The notes under the pieces: model-generated | The model's input: only the letters and a program-made list of their open reading frames with translations | Told to the model about the DNA's origin: nothing | Databases searched by the model: none | Shown: positions 34,952 through 43,921 of the stretch, one piece after another | Position numbering within the stretch: the first letter of the stretch is position 1 | Layout: the number at the start of each line of letters is the position of its first letter | Source of the DNA: Acholeplasmatales bacterium | GTDB taxonomy: Bacteria; Bacillota_I; Bacilli_A; ML615J-28; CAG-313 | Direction: 5' to 3' | NCBI GenBank assembly: GCA_003539625.1 | Contig: DPOU01000024.1 | Location: 44,797 to 108,796, forward strand | Length of the DNA stretch: 64,000 bases | Made by a program: the position numbers and the translations under genes

Positions 34952-35240
34952 CATTATACACGATATTAAGATTTATAATATTATTATGAGTAATGTTTGG
35001 AAACTAATTACATTCTTATTAATAGGGGTATTAGGTGGCTTTTTATTTGAACATTATTCAAAATATAAAGATTTTAACTATATGCTATTTTCAATCGTAC
35101 TGTTTGCGATAATAGGAATTATTGATTTCTTTGTATCAATAGTTAGAGATAGCAAGAGACTAGAAAAAGCTGAAGAAAAGAAAAAAGAAAAGGAATTAAA
35201 GAAAGATTCTGATGAACAAAATGAAGAATCTGCTGAATAA
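34932..35240 (+). CDS. AtpZ/AtpI-like two-helix membrane protein
   Basis: About 102 aa. Two hydrophobic helices (about 17-38 and 48-70), the first with a Gly pattern LLIGVLGGFLFEHY as in the ATPase_gene1/AtpZ family, then a very charged tail. AtpZ/AtpI proteins precede many F-ATPase operons and assist c-ring assembly or Mg2+ supply. Start is weakly supported; it lies inside rpiB, so translation is likely coupled. Confidence 0.65.
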   Translation: MKKKKDNIIHDIKIYNIIMSNVWKLITFLLIGVLGGFLFEHYSKYKDFNYMLFSIVLFAIIGIIDFFVSIVRDSKRLEKAEEKKKEKELKKDSDEQNEESAE

Positions 35241-35643
35241 TGATGATCGTCGCATTATTAAATTATCTTTTTTAGTAGTTTTAATAATAACTTTTATTGT
35301 AATTTTAACAAGCATATTTCTTTGTGTAATTGGGCATATTTCCGTTTTACATACTATATGGTTAGCAATTAGTCCACTGCTTGGGTATCTAAGTAGTGTC
35401 ATTTGCTATGTTAAAATTGTGATAACTACCAAAAAAGCAATTTCACGATTATCAGAAAGAGCAAGCAAAAAATTTATTTTTAACAATATTACAAATGTCA
35501 TAATATACTTAATAGTTTTAGGATTATGTGGCTATATTTTTTGGCCTAGTATATTTTTGGCTTTCACCGGTATTGTTTGTCTTAAAATAATTATCATTGT
35601 ATTATATGGAAAATATAGTAAGAAAGTTGGTGATAAAAAGTGA
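35212..35643 (+). CDS. atpI: AtpI-like four-helix membrane protein
   Basis: 143 aa with about four helices and the position just before atpB typical of AtpI (ATP synthase protein I), which helps assemble the c ring. Sequence similarity is weak, so the name rests mainly on topology and location. It overlaps the preceding gene by 29 nt and atpB by 4 nt. A second ATG at 35221 is a possible start. Confidence 0.6.
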   Translation: MNKMKNLLNNDDRRIIKLSFLVVLIITFIVILTSIFLCVIGHISVLHTIWLAISPLLGYLSSVICYVKIVITTKKAISRLSERASKKFIFNNITNVIIYLIVLGLCGYIFWPSIFLAFTGIVCLKIIIIVLYGKYSKKVGDKK

Positions 35644-36356
35644 TAGAAGCCATTGATAAAATATTAGGATTTTATAAAGCTCCTAATTTTGCAATTATTG
35701 TAGTTAGTTTGATTATCATCATCTTTATAATAATTGTTGGCGTAAAATTAAAAAAACAAGATCCTAACAAACCTACAAAGGGAATCTTACTTGTGGCAGA
35801 AGCATTAGTTGATTGGACAAATGGTATGTGTAAGGGTGCTTTAGGTAGTAGATGGAAAGTATTTGCACCATATGTATTGTTTGAAGCAATGTTCTTAGCT
35901 GTTGCTAATCTTAGTGGGTTATTAGGATTAACACCACCTACAAGTAATATTTGTGTGCCACTTGCTTTAGGCATCGTAACTGGCTTTATTATGCATATTG
36001 CCGCGATAAAATATAGCGGTTGGAAAGCATACTTAAAAGGATACTTAGATCCGATTGCTGTAATGTTGCCAATAAATATTTTTAGCGAACTAGTTACCCC
36101 AATCTCAATGGGATTAAGATTGTTTGGAAATATTTTTAGTGGAACCGTAGTATCTACGTTGGTATATCATTTGTTTACTCAAGTGTTGAGTGTAACGATT
36201 AACTCTATTACGATTCCTTATGGAGCCGTATTTGCTCCATTTGTTACACCATTTATACATGCAATATTTGATGTATTTTTAGGTTTAATTCAAGTTTATG
36301 TATTTATACTTTTAACTGTAGTATTCATTGCGGGAAAAATCCCTGAAGAAGAATAA
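35640..36356 (+). CDS. atpB: ATP synthase subunit a
   Basis: The stator ion-channel subunit of Fo. 238 aa with five to six helices; the essential Arg is in GLRLFGNIFSG. The start is GTG at 35640 after GGTGAT. First structural gene of the conserved order a-c-b-delta-alpha-gamma-beta-epsilon. Confidence 0.95.
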   Translation: MIEAIDKILGFYKAPNFAIIVVSLIIIIFIIIVGVKLKKQDPNKPTKGILLVAEALVDWTNGMCKGALGSRWKVFAPYVLFEAMFLAVANLSGLLGLTPPTSNICVPLALGIVTGFIMHIAAIKYSGWKAYLKGYLDPIAVMLPINIFSELVTPISMGLRLFGNIFSGTVVSTLVYHLFTQVLSVTINSITIPYGAVFAPFVTPFIHAIFDVFLGLIQVYVFILLTVVFIAGKIPEEE

Positions 36357-36376
36357 ATAAAAAATAGGAGGAAATT

Positions 36377-36664
36377 ATGAATTTTTTAAATGAATTATTT
36401 ATGTTTTTAGCTATGAAAGGCTCTGACATTGGTGCTGGTCTTCATGACTTAGGTGCTGCTATCGGTGCTGGTATTGCCGTATTAACTGGTTTTGGTTCAG
36501 GTATTGGACAAGGTTTATCAGCTGGACTTGCTGCACAAGGTGTAAGTCGTCAACCAGAAGCAGTTAGTGAAATTCGTTCAACAATGATCATGGGACAAGC
36601 TGTTGCTGAAACAGCAAACATTTACGGTCTAATCGTAGCTATCTTATTAATATTCGTATTCTAA
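36377..36664 (+). CDS. atpE: ATP synthase subunit c (Na+-site residues)
   Basis: A 95-aa proteolipid; the rotor ring is built from this hairpin. The loop RQPEA is standard. The ion carboxylate is Glu78 in GQAVAETANIYG. Gln45 (in SGIGQG), Val76, Glu78, Thr79 and Tyr83 occupy the spacings of the Na+-liganding residues Q32, V63, E65, S66 and Y70 of the Ilyobacter tartaricus c ring. This predicts Na+ coupling. About 15 extra N-terminal residues precede the first helix. AGGAGG lies upstream. Confidence 0.93.
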   Translation: MNFLNELFMFLAMKGSDIGAGLHDLGAAIGAGIAVLTGFGSGIGQGLSAGLAAQGVSRQPEAVSEIRSTMIMGQAVAETANIYGLIVAILLIFVF

Positions 36665-36682
36665 TAAAAAGGAGAAAAATAA

Positions 36683-37252
36683 ATGGATAGTGGTTTATTA
36701 GCTGAAAAAATTGAAGATGTACTATATAGTGCAATTCCATTTTTAGATGAATCAAATCCTGATAAAGTTATTGATATGGCAATAACTTTTGGGCTACAAC
36801 TACTAGCAACTTTGGTATTATTCTTAATAATTAGATTTAAATTTTGGAATGTAATTACAGGAATGATGGAAAAACGAAAAGCAAGCGTAGAAGAGGCAAT
36901 AAGCGCTAAAGATGAAGCGTTAATTGAACTTGAAAATGCTAAAAAGGATGCTGAAGAATTAAAAGGTAATTCAAAGAAAGAAGCTCAAATGATTATTGAT
37001 GAAGCAAAAAAATCATCAGTTGTTGAAGCAAATGCCATTATAGAAGAAGCTAATCAAAAAATTCAAGATGAATCTGCTCGTGCAAGAGAACAAATCGAAA
37101 AAGAACATCAAGAAATGCAAGATGGAATCAAAGATGAAATTGTTGAAGTAGCTTACGCAATCGCAGAAAAAATGGTTGGCCGTGAAATCAACAAAGAAAA
37201 TAATCAAGACATTATTGATGAAGCCATTAAAAAAATGGATGATAACAAATAG
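36683..37252 (+). CDS. atpF: ATP synthase subunit b
   Basis: Peripheral stalk subunit: one N-terminal helix (about 33-55) then a long charged coiled coil to the C-terminus. 189 aa is slightly longer than the usual 160-170 because of about 30 N-terminal residues before the helix. Confidence 0.93.
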   Translation: MDSGLLAEKIEDVLYSAIPFLDESNPDKVIDMAITFGLQLLATLVLFLIIRFKFWNVITGMMEKRKASVEEAISAKDEALIELENAKKDAEELKGNSKKEAQMIIDEAKKSSVVEANAIIEEANQKIQDESARAREQIEKEHQEMQDGIKDEIVEVAYAIAEKMVGREINKENNQDIIDEAIKKMDDNK

Positions 37253-37259
37253 GTGAACT

Positions 37260-37799
37260 ATGGCAACTTCGGTAGGAATTCAGTATGCAAATGCTCTTTT
37301 TGAAATAGCAAAAGAAGAAAACCAAGTAAAAGAATATCGTGAAGAATTAAACGTTGCTAAAGAAGTATTAATTGATAATCAAAACGTATATAAAACATTG
37401 ATACACCCTAAAGTTACAATTGAAGAACGTAAGGAAATAATAAACAATACGTTTAAAGAATATGTAGCTAAAAACTTTCTTCACTTCCTATATGTTTTAA
37501 TAGATAATAATCGATTAAGTGATTTACCTGATATAGTAGATGCATTTGAAAAACTTTATCAAGATAGTGAAAATTATTGCATTGCTACAGTTTATGTTAA
37601 ATACCCGTTAACTGAAGAAGAAAAAAAAGTAGTAGTAAATGGTTTAACTAAAAAAATTGGCAAAGAAATTCATCTAAATGAAATAGTTGATCAGTCATTA
37701 ATTGCTGGCATTAAAATTGAAGTCGATGGTAAAATTATTGATGCCTCAATGTTAAAAGAAATGACTGACTTGAAAAAAGAATTAAAGAAAGGTTGGTAA
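37260..37799 (+). CDS. atpH: ATP synthase subunit delta
   Basis: 179-aa OSCP-type subunit joining the peripheral stalk to F1. N-terminal six-helix domain starts VGIQYANALFEIAKEE; the C-terminal part has the IAGIKIEVDGKIIDAS segment typical of delta. Confidence 0.94.
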   Translation: MATSVGIQYANALFEIAKEENQVKEYREELNVAKEVLIDNQNVYKTLIHPKVTIEERKEIINNTFKEYVAKNFLHFLYVLIDNNRLSDLPDIVDAFEKLYQDSENYCIATVYVKYPLTEEEKKVVVNGLTKKIGKEIHLNEIVDQSLIAGIKIEVDGKIIDASMLKEMTDLKKELKKGW

Positions 37800-37803
37800 A
37801 AAA

Positions 37804-39309
37804 GTGAAACCTTTAAAAATTGAAGAAATTAGTGCTTTAATTAAAGAGCAAATTAAAAATTATGAACAAGTAATAGAAACAACTAGTGTTGGTACCGTTA
37901 TAAAAGTATATGATGGAATAGCTTTAGTACATGGCCTTGATGATGCAATGGCTGGTGAACTTTTAGAGTTCCCTAACGAAGTATATGGTATGGCACTAAA
38001 TCTTGAAAAAGATTATGTTGGTGTAATACTATTTGATTCATCAAGTAAAATAAAAGAAGGCGATGTTGTTAAGACAACTCATCGTATTCTACAAGTACCT
38101 GTAGGCGAAGCCTTAATAGGTCGTGTTGTTAATGCTTTAGGACAACCATTAGATAACCAAGGTGAAATTAAAACTGATCATTTCCGTCCTGTTGAAAAGA
38201 AAGCATCAGGCGTAATGGATCGTCAAAGTGTTAAACAACCACTTAAAACTGGTATTAAAATTATTGATGCCTTAGTACCAATTGGACGTGGCCAAAGAGA
38301 ATTAATTATCGGTGACCGTCAAACTGGTAAAACTGCCATAGCAATTGATACAATTTTAAATCAAAAGAATGAAAATGTAATTTGTATTTATGTTGCAATT
38401 GGTCAAAAAGAATCAACAGTAGCCAATGTTATTGAAACTTTAAAAGCAAATGATGCAATGAAATATTCAATCGTTGTTTCAGCTTCTGCTTCATTCCCTG
38501 CTCCTCTTTTGTATTTAGCACCTTATACTGGTGTAACGATGGCTGAAGAGTTTATGTATAATGGTAAAGATGTTTTAATAATATATGATGATTTAAGTAA
38601 ACATGCGGTTGCATATCGTGAACTTTCATTACTTTTAAAACGTCCACCTGGAAGAGAAGCTTTCCCTGGTGATGTATTCTATCTACATTCAAGATTATTA
38701 GAGCGTGCCGCAAAACTTAGTGATAAGCTTGGTGGTGGATCAATCACAGCTCTACCAATAATAGAAACACAAGCAGGCGATATCTCTGCATATATTCCTA
38801 CTAACGTAATAAGTATAACTGATGGTCAAATATTCTTACAAACTGAATTATTCTATTCAGGGATTAGACCAGCGGTAAGTGCAGGTCTATCAGTATCAAG
38901 AGTTGGTGGAAGTGCTCAAATAAAGGCTGTTAAAAAAGTTTCAGGTACATTAAGACTAGATCTTGCTTCATATAAAGAACTTGAAGCATTCACTCAATTT
39001 GGTTCAGATCTTGATGAAGCAACTAAAGCAAAACTTGAACGTGGTAAACGTACAGTTGAAATCTTAAAACAAAATTTACATGAATCAGTATCTAGTGAAA
39101 AACTTGCTTTAATCATTTATACTTTAACTCATGGATACCTTGATGATGTTGAAATGGAAGAAATTTTACCGTACGAAAAAGCCTTCTATCGTTATTTAGA
39201 TACTAATGAAGAAGCTAATGCATTAATTAAGGAAATTGAACAAACAAAAGATTTACCTGAACAAGAAAAAATAGATAAAGTTATAAAAACTTTTAAATTA
39301 ACAAGATAA
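37804..39309 (+). CDS. atpA: ATP synthase subunit alpha
   Basis: Non-catalytic nucleotide subunit of F1, 501 aa. P-loop IGDRQTGKTAIAIDT, the Arg-finger region YSGIRPAVSAGLSVSRVG and all domains are intact. It starts with GTG at 37804, 4 nt after atpH. Confidence 0.98.
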   Translation: MKPLKIEEISALIKEQIKNYEQVIETTSVGTVIKVYDGIALVHGLDDAMAGELLEFPNEVYGMALNLEKDYVGVILFDSSSKIKEGDVVKTTHRILQVPVGEALIGRVVNALGQPLDNQGEIKTDHFRPVEKKASGVMDRQSVKQPLKTGIKIIDALVPIGRGQRELIIGDRQTGKTAIAIDTILNQKNENVICIYVAIGQKESTVANVIETLKANDAMKYSIVVSASASFPAPLLYLAPYTGVTMAEEFMYNGKDVLIIYDDLSKHAVAYRELSLLLKRPPGREAFPGDVFYLHSRLLERAAKLSDKLGGGSITALPIIETQAGDISAYIPTNVISITDGQIFLQTELFYSGIRPAVSAGLSVSRVGGSAQIKAVKKVSGTLRLDLASYKELEAFTQFGSDLDEATKAKLERGKRTVEILKQNLHESVSSEKLALIIYTLTHGYLDDVEMEEILPYEKAFYRYLDTNEEANALIKEIEQTKDLPEQEKIDKVIKTFKLTR

Positions 39310-39327
39310 AATGAAAGGAGAATCATA

Positions 39328-40197
39328 ATGGCTGGACAATCACGAAAAGTGAAAACCAGAATTGTGGCTACCAAAAAAACCGCTCAAATAACTAAAGCGA
39401 TGAATATGGTAAGTGCCTCAAAACTAAAGAGCGCTGAAAAGGCCATTAAAGATTATCGACCTTTCATCGCTAAAACTCATGAAATTGTCGCAAATTTGGC
39501 ATCACGTGATAAAGGCTTTAGTCATCCACTAATGGATAAAAGACCAATAAAGAATATTTGTTTTGTTGCCGTATCATCTGATAAAGGACTTGCAGGGGCA
39601 TTTAATTCAAACGTCTGCAAAGAATTAACTAAATCAATTAATGAATTAGAAGATGGTATTGGATACACAGTGTTACCAATTGGTCAAAAGGCTTATGCAT
39701 ATACTAAAAAACATAAGTATCAATTATTAGAAGACAAAATAATTAATGTAAAAGATGATGTTGAATTTATTATAATTGCGGAAGTAATTAGAACAATTGT
39801 TAGAAATTATCTACTTGAAAAATTTGATAAAGTAGTAGTTATATATAATCACTACGTTAATACTTTAGTTCAAAATGTTGCAACTAGTGTATTGTTACCT
39901 GTTGAAACAAATAAAGATTTAGATAAAACAATGAGTACATATGAATTTGATGGTGAGGTAAAAACAATTTTAGATACTGCCTTACCAATATATATTGAAA
40001 ATACAATATATAGTTATATCTTGGATTCAAAAGCAAGCGAACATGCTTCAAGAATGAATTCAATGAAAAGTGCTACTGATAATGCAACTGAGGTTATTAA
40101 CAATTTAGAACTACTCTACAACCGAGCTCGTCAAATTGCTATTACCCTTGAGTTAACTGATATTATTGGTGGTGCTAGTGTAGTAAATGAAAATTAG
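39328..40197 (+). CDS. atpG: ATP synthase subunit gamma
   Basis: Central shaft of F1, 289 aa. The N-terminal RKVKTRIVATKKTAQITKAM and C-terminal ARQIAITLELTDIIGGA helices that form the coiled coil are conserved. AAAGGAG ribosome site. Confidence 0.97.
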   Translation: MAGQSRKVKTRIVATKKTAQITKAMNMVSASKLKSAEKAIKDYRPFIAKTHEIVANLASRDKGFSHPLMDKRPIKNICFVAVSSDKGLAGAFNSNVCKELTKSINELEDGIGYTVLPIGQKAYAYTKKHKYQLLEDKIINVKDDVEFIIIAEVIRTIVRNYLLEKFDKVVVIYNHYVNTLVQNVATSVLLPVETNKDLDKTMSTYEFDGEVKTILDTALPIYIENTIYSYILDSKASEHASRMNSMKSATDNATEVINNLELLYNRARQIAITLELTDIIGGASVVNEN

Positions 40198-40205
40198 GAG
40201 GACAC

Positions 40206-41621
40206 ATGAATAAAGGATATGTCGTTCAAATCATTGGACCCGTTGTCGATGTAAAGTTTGAACACGGTGAATTACCAATGATAAACAATGCATTAAAATT
40301 AACAATTCCTAAAGAAGAAAACCATGGAGTAGCCCTTAATTTGACTTTAGAAGTAGCTATGCACATCGGTGATCATACTGTTCGTTGTATAGCAATGGAT
40401 GCAACCGAAGGTATTATAAGAGGAATGGAAGTAGTTGATACTGAAAGTTCAATTAAAGTACCAGTAGGATATGAAACATTAGGTAGAATATTTAACGTTT
40501 TAGGGGAAACAATTGATGGTAAAGGTCAATTACCTGAAACAGTTCAAAGAATGCCAATTCATCGTGATGCACCAAAACTTACTGATTTATCAGGAAAAGT
40601 CGAAATATTAGAAACTGGTATCAAAGTTATCGATTTACTTGCTCCATATATAAAGGGTGGTAAAATCGGTCTATTTGGTGGTGCCGGTGTAGGTAAAACA
40701 GTTTTAATTCAAGAATTGATTCACAACGTTGCTCAAGAACATGGTGGTATAAGTGTATTCGCTGGTGTTGGCGAAAGAACTCGTGAAGGTAATGATTTAT
40801 ACTATGAAATGAGTGATAGTGGCGTTATAAATAAAACAGCAATGGTTTTTGGTCAAATGAATGAACCACCAGGAGCCAGAATGCGTGTAGGACTAACTGG
40901 ACTTACAATGGCTGAATACTTTAGAGATCAACAACATCAAGATGTTCTATTATTTATAGATAACATTTTCCGTTTTACTCAAGCAGGTTCAGAAGTTAGT
41001 GCTATGCTTGGAAGAACTCCATCTGCGGTAGGATATCAACCAACTTTATCAACAGAAATGGGTTTATTACAAGAAAGAATCACATCAACAAAAGAAGGAT
41101 CAATTACTTCAATACAAGCAATTTACGTTCCTGCCGATGACTACACAGACCCCGCTCCCGCAACAACATTCATTCACCTTGACGCAACAACAAATTTAAG
41201 TCGTAAAATAAGTGAAGAAGGTATCTACCCAGCGGTTGATCCACTTGCATCTACATCAAGAGCTTTATCAGAAGAAATTGTAGGTAAAGAACATTATGAA
41301 GTCGCAAGAGGAGTTCAAAAAACTATCCAACGTTACAATGAGTTATTAGATATCATTGCTATCTTGGGTATGGATGAACTTGGAGATGAAGACAAAGCAT
41401 TAGTTGCACGTGCAAGAAGAATTAGATTATTCTTAAGTCAAAATACTTATGCGGCAGAACAATTCACTGGTCAACCAGGTGTATATGTTCCACTAAAAGA
41501 AACAATCAGAGGCTTCAAAGAAATTCTTGAAGGTAAATACGATGATTTACCAGAAGAAGCATTTAGATTTGCTGGAACAATTGATGAAGTAATCAAGAAA
41601 GCTGAAGGAATGAAAAGATAG
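40206..41621 (+). CDS. atpD: ATP synthase subunit beta
   Basis: Catalytic F1 subunit, 471 aa. P-loop GGAGVGKTV, catalytic Glu in GVGERTREGND, DELSEED-like segment LGMDELGDEDK. Ribosome site AGGAGG. Confidence 0.98.
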   Translation: MNKGYVVQIIGPVVDVKFEHGELPMINNALKLTIPKEENHGVALNLTLEVAMHIGDHTVRCIAMDATEGIIRGMEVVDTESSIKVPVGYETLGRIFNVLGETIDGKGQLPETVQRMPIHRDAPKLTDLSGKVEILETGIKVIDLLAPYIKGGKIGLFGGAGVGKTVLIQELIHNVAQEHGGISVFAGVGERTREGNDLYYEMSDSGVINKTAMVFGQMNEPPGARMRVGLTGLTMAEYFRDQQHQDVLLFIDNIFRFTQAGSEVSAMLGRTPSAVGYQPTLSTEMGLLQERITSTKEGSITSIQAIYVPADDYTDPAPATTFIHLDATTNLSRKISEEGIYPAVDPLASTSRALSEEIVGKEHYEVARGVQKTIQRYNELLDIIAILGMDELGDEDKALVARARRIRLFLSQNTYAAEQFTGQPGVYVPLKETIRGFKEILEGKYDDLPEEAFRFAGTIDEVIKKAEGMKR

Positions 41622-42011
41622 ATGAAATTATCAATAGTTACTCCCAAAGGCTTAAGTTTTGAAGGTGAAGTTGATCACATTGTTGTTGATGGTGATAATG
41701 GACAACTAGCAATTTTAAAAAATCATATACCAATTGTTGTTTCAATAAGAGATGGTTTTGTTAAACACGTTATTGATAACGAAGAATTATTTCATGTAAT
41801 TTATGGTGGCTTGTTGGAGTTTAATGATAATGTTGCAACAGTAATTGCTCAAGAAACTGTTGCTGGAAAGACTTTAGAAGATGCTAAAAAATCTTTAGAA
41901 GAAATTAGGAAGAATCAGAAGGAAGCTAACAGAAAGTTTTCAATGGATTTCTCCGAAATGGAAAGAGATTTAGCACTTAATTTAAAAAAAATTCAAGCAT
42001 CTAAATTATAA
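41622..42011 (+). CDS. atpC: ATP synthase subunit epsilon
   Basis: 129 aa. N-terminal beta sandwich (about 1-85) with GDNGQLAILKNHIPIV, then a two-helix C-terminal domain able to inhibit ATP hydrolysis. It starts on the base after the atpD stop. Last atp gene before a terminator. Confidence 0.95.
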   Translation: MKLSIVTPKGLSFEGEVDHIVVDGDNGQLAILKNHIPIVVSIRDGFVKHVIDNEELFHVIYGGLLEFNDNVATVIAQETVAGKTLEDAKKSLEEIRKNQKEANRKFSMDFSEMERDLALNLKKIQASKL

Positions 42012-42017
42012 TAATAT

Positions 42018-42046
42018 GACTAACACTTTTCGTGTTAGCCTTTTTT
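42018..42046 (+). terminator. Terminator of the atp operon
   Basis: A perfect 7-bp stem CTAACAC/GTGTTAG with a 5-nt loop followed by CC and six T. Confidence 0.9.
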
Positions 42047-42084
42047 ATCATTCAAATAGCGTTTTCATAAATATTAGTTAGTAA

Positions 42085-42184
42085 TATAATAGACTTGTAA
42101 GTAAAAAAGTGATAAAATAATAATATCTTAATATGAATTAAATGGTGGAGTCTGTCAACAAAAGGGCGGATAATGCCCTTTTTT
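42085..42184 (+). promoter_or_regulatory. pyk leader ending in an intrinsic terminator
   Basis: A TATAAT at 42085-42090 would give a leader of about 85 nt ending at the hairpin AAAGGGC/GCCCTTT (42161-42181) with a T run, only 20-odd nt before the pyk start. A terminator between promoter and gene implies attenuation, or a separate short RNA. No known riboswitch was recognised. Confidence 0.5.
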
Positions 42185-42206
42185 CATAGAAGAAGAGGTG
42201 TAAAAA

Positions 42207-43628
42207 ATGAAAAAAACAAAAATTATCTGCACGTTAGGACCTGCTTCACGTGATGAAAAGACCATTGAAAAAATGCTATTAAGCGGTATGAATGTAGCAA
42301 GAATTAACTTCTCTCATGGTACACATGAATATCATAAAGAAACTATTGACACATTTAGAAAAGTAAGAGATCGTTTAAACTTACCTGCTGCCGTAATGCT
42401 TGATACTAAAGGACCAGAAATTAGATTACGTGATTTTGAAGGTGGTAAAGTAACACTAAAAAAAGGTGAAGTGTTCACGCTTACTACTAAAGAACTAATG
42501 GGTAATAGTGAAATAGCAAGTATATCTTATAAAGATTTACCATCACAACTTACTAAAGGAAATAAAGTACTAATTGATGATGGTAAAGTATCATTAGAAG
42601 TAATAGAAACAAATGATACTGATATCAAATGTAAAGTGTTAGTTGGTGGAGAAATCTCTAACCATAAAGGAATTAACATTCCTAATGTTCATCTTGATTT
42701 TGATTATTTAAGTGAACAAGATAAATTAGATTTACAATTTGGTGTAAAAGAAGATGTTGATTTCGTTGCGGCATCATTTGTTAGATCAAAAGATGATGTT
42801 GTAAAATTAAGAAATTACTTAGATTACATTGGTGGCAATAATATTAAAATAATTTCTAAAATAGAAAATATTGAAGGTGTAGATAATTTTGATGAAATAT
42901 TAAAATCATCAGATGGAATTATGGTTGCTCGTGGTGATATGGGTGTCGAAGTGGCATATGAAAAATTACCAGGACTACAAAAGAAATTTATTCGCAAATG
43001 TTTCCAAGCTGGTAAAATGGTTATCACTGCTACTCAAATGCTAGAATCAATGATCCATAATAATACTCCTACAAGAGCCGAAATAACTGATGTCGCTAAT
43101 GCAATATTTGATGGTACAAGCGGAATTATGCTTTCTGGTGAAACCGCAATGGGAGATCATCCTGCTAAAGTTGTAAAAACAATGGCACAAATTGCCGTTC
43201 AAGCTGAAAATGATGCCTTTGAAATGGGAGTATATGCTGGACTAAAATATGATAATGATGCGGATGATACAACTAATGCAATATGCGATGCTGCATGTAC
43301 TACCGCAAAAGATTTAGATGCTAAAGCTATAATTGCTGTAACTAAATCAGGGTACACTGCACGCCGTGTTTCGAAATATCGTCCTCAAGAACCTATCATT
43401 GCTCCAACACCAAACTTAAAAACATACCATCAATTATCTTTATCTTGGGGTGTATATCCTGTAAAAGCAATTTTCCAAAACAATACTAACCTATTATTCG
43501 AACATGCTATAGCTTGTGCAAAAATGAATGGATATGTTCATGAAAAAGATAGAGTTGTTTTAGTTGGTGGAAAGACTGAACAAACCGATATTTTAAATGT
43601 ACAAGTCGTAAAAAATCGTGTGAATTAA
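42207..43628 (+). CDS. pyk: Pyruvate kinase
   Basis: Last ATP-yielding step of glycolysis. N-terminus TKIICTLGPASRD, substrate Lys region KIISKIENIEG and the signature GDMGVEVAYEKLP, MLSGETAMG are intact. At 473 aa it has the normal three domains and lacks the extra C-terminal PEP-utilizer-like domain of Bacillus Pyk. It has a leader with a terminator and a GAGGTG site. Confidence 0.97.
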   Translation: MKKTKIICTLGPASRDEKTIEKMLLSGMNVARINFSHGTHEYHKETIDTFRKVRDRLNLPAAVMLDTKGPEIRLRDFEGGKVTLKKGEVFTLTTKELMGNSEIASISYKDLPSQLTKGNKVLIDDGKVSLEVIETNDTDIKCKVLVGGEISNHKGINIPNVHLDFDYLSEQDKLDLQFGVKEDVDFVAASFVRSKDDVVKLRNYLDYIGGNNIKIISKIENIEGVDNFDEILKSSDGIMVARGDMGVEVAYEKLPGLQKKFIRKCFQAGKMVITATQMLESMIHNNTPTRAEITDVANAIFDGTSGIMLSGETAMGDHPAKVVKTMAQIAVQAENDAFEMGVYAGLKYDNDADDTTNAICDAACTTAKDLDAKAIIAVTKSGYTARRVSKYRPQEPIIAPTPNLKTYHQLSLSWGVYPVKAIFQNNTNLLFEHAIACAKMNGYVHEKDRVVLVGGKTEQTDILNVQVVKNRVN

Positions 43629-43649
43629 ATAAAAATAAATGGAGATAAT

Positions 43650-43868
43650 ATGGAAAAAACATATCAAATAGTATATTTTATTAGTTTTGTAATTTCTTTT
43701 GTTATGATATTTTATTTATTTACTAAATCAAATTTTGAGAAATGTTTCAAACAAGGAAAAGTTGAAGCAATTAAAGTTGCAACATTTGTTTTGACTTTCA
43801 TTCTAGCAACCCTTGTTGCTTTAGGGATGAAAAACTTAATGGAATGCATTTATGAAATTATTCACTAA
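43650..43868 (+). CDS. DUF1146 membrane protein (YwzB-like)
   Basis: 72 aa with two helices (about 7-25 and 42-62) joined by a basic NFEKCFKQGKVEA loop, as in the DUF1146 family. Bacillus ywzB also lies just downstream of the atp operon, which supports orthology. Function is unknown. Confidence 0.7.
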   Translation: MEKTYQIVYFISFVISFVMIFYLFTKSNFEKCFKQGKVEAIKVATFVLTFILATLVALGMKNLMECIYEIIH

Positions 43869-43875
43869 ATATTTT

Positions 43876-43905
43876 GTATAAAATACAAAAAACTGTATCA
43901 TACTA
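43876..43905 (+). promoter_or_regulatory. Forespore-type promoter of spoIIQ
   Basis: GTATA (43876-43880), an 18-bp spacer and CATACTA (43899-43905). This fits the sigma G pattern; sigma F shares the -35. Confidence 0.6.
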
Positions 43906-43921
43906 TACTTGAGGTGATACA

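Noticed and set aside
42085..42184. T-box or known riboswitch before pyk
   Set aside because: The leader is under 100 nt and lacks the T-box sequence and any conserved riboswitch core I can recognise.
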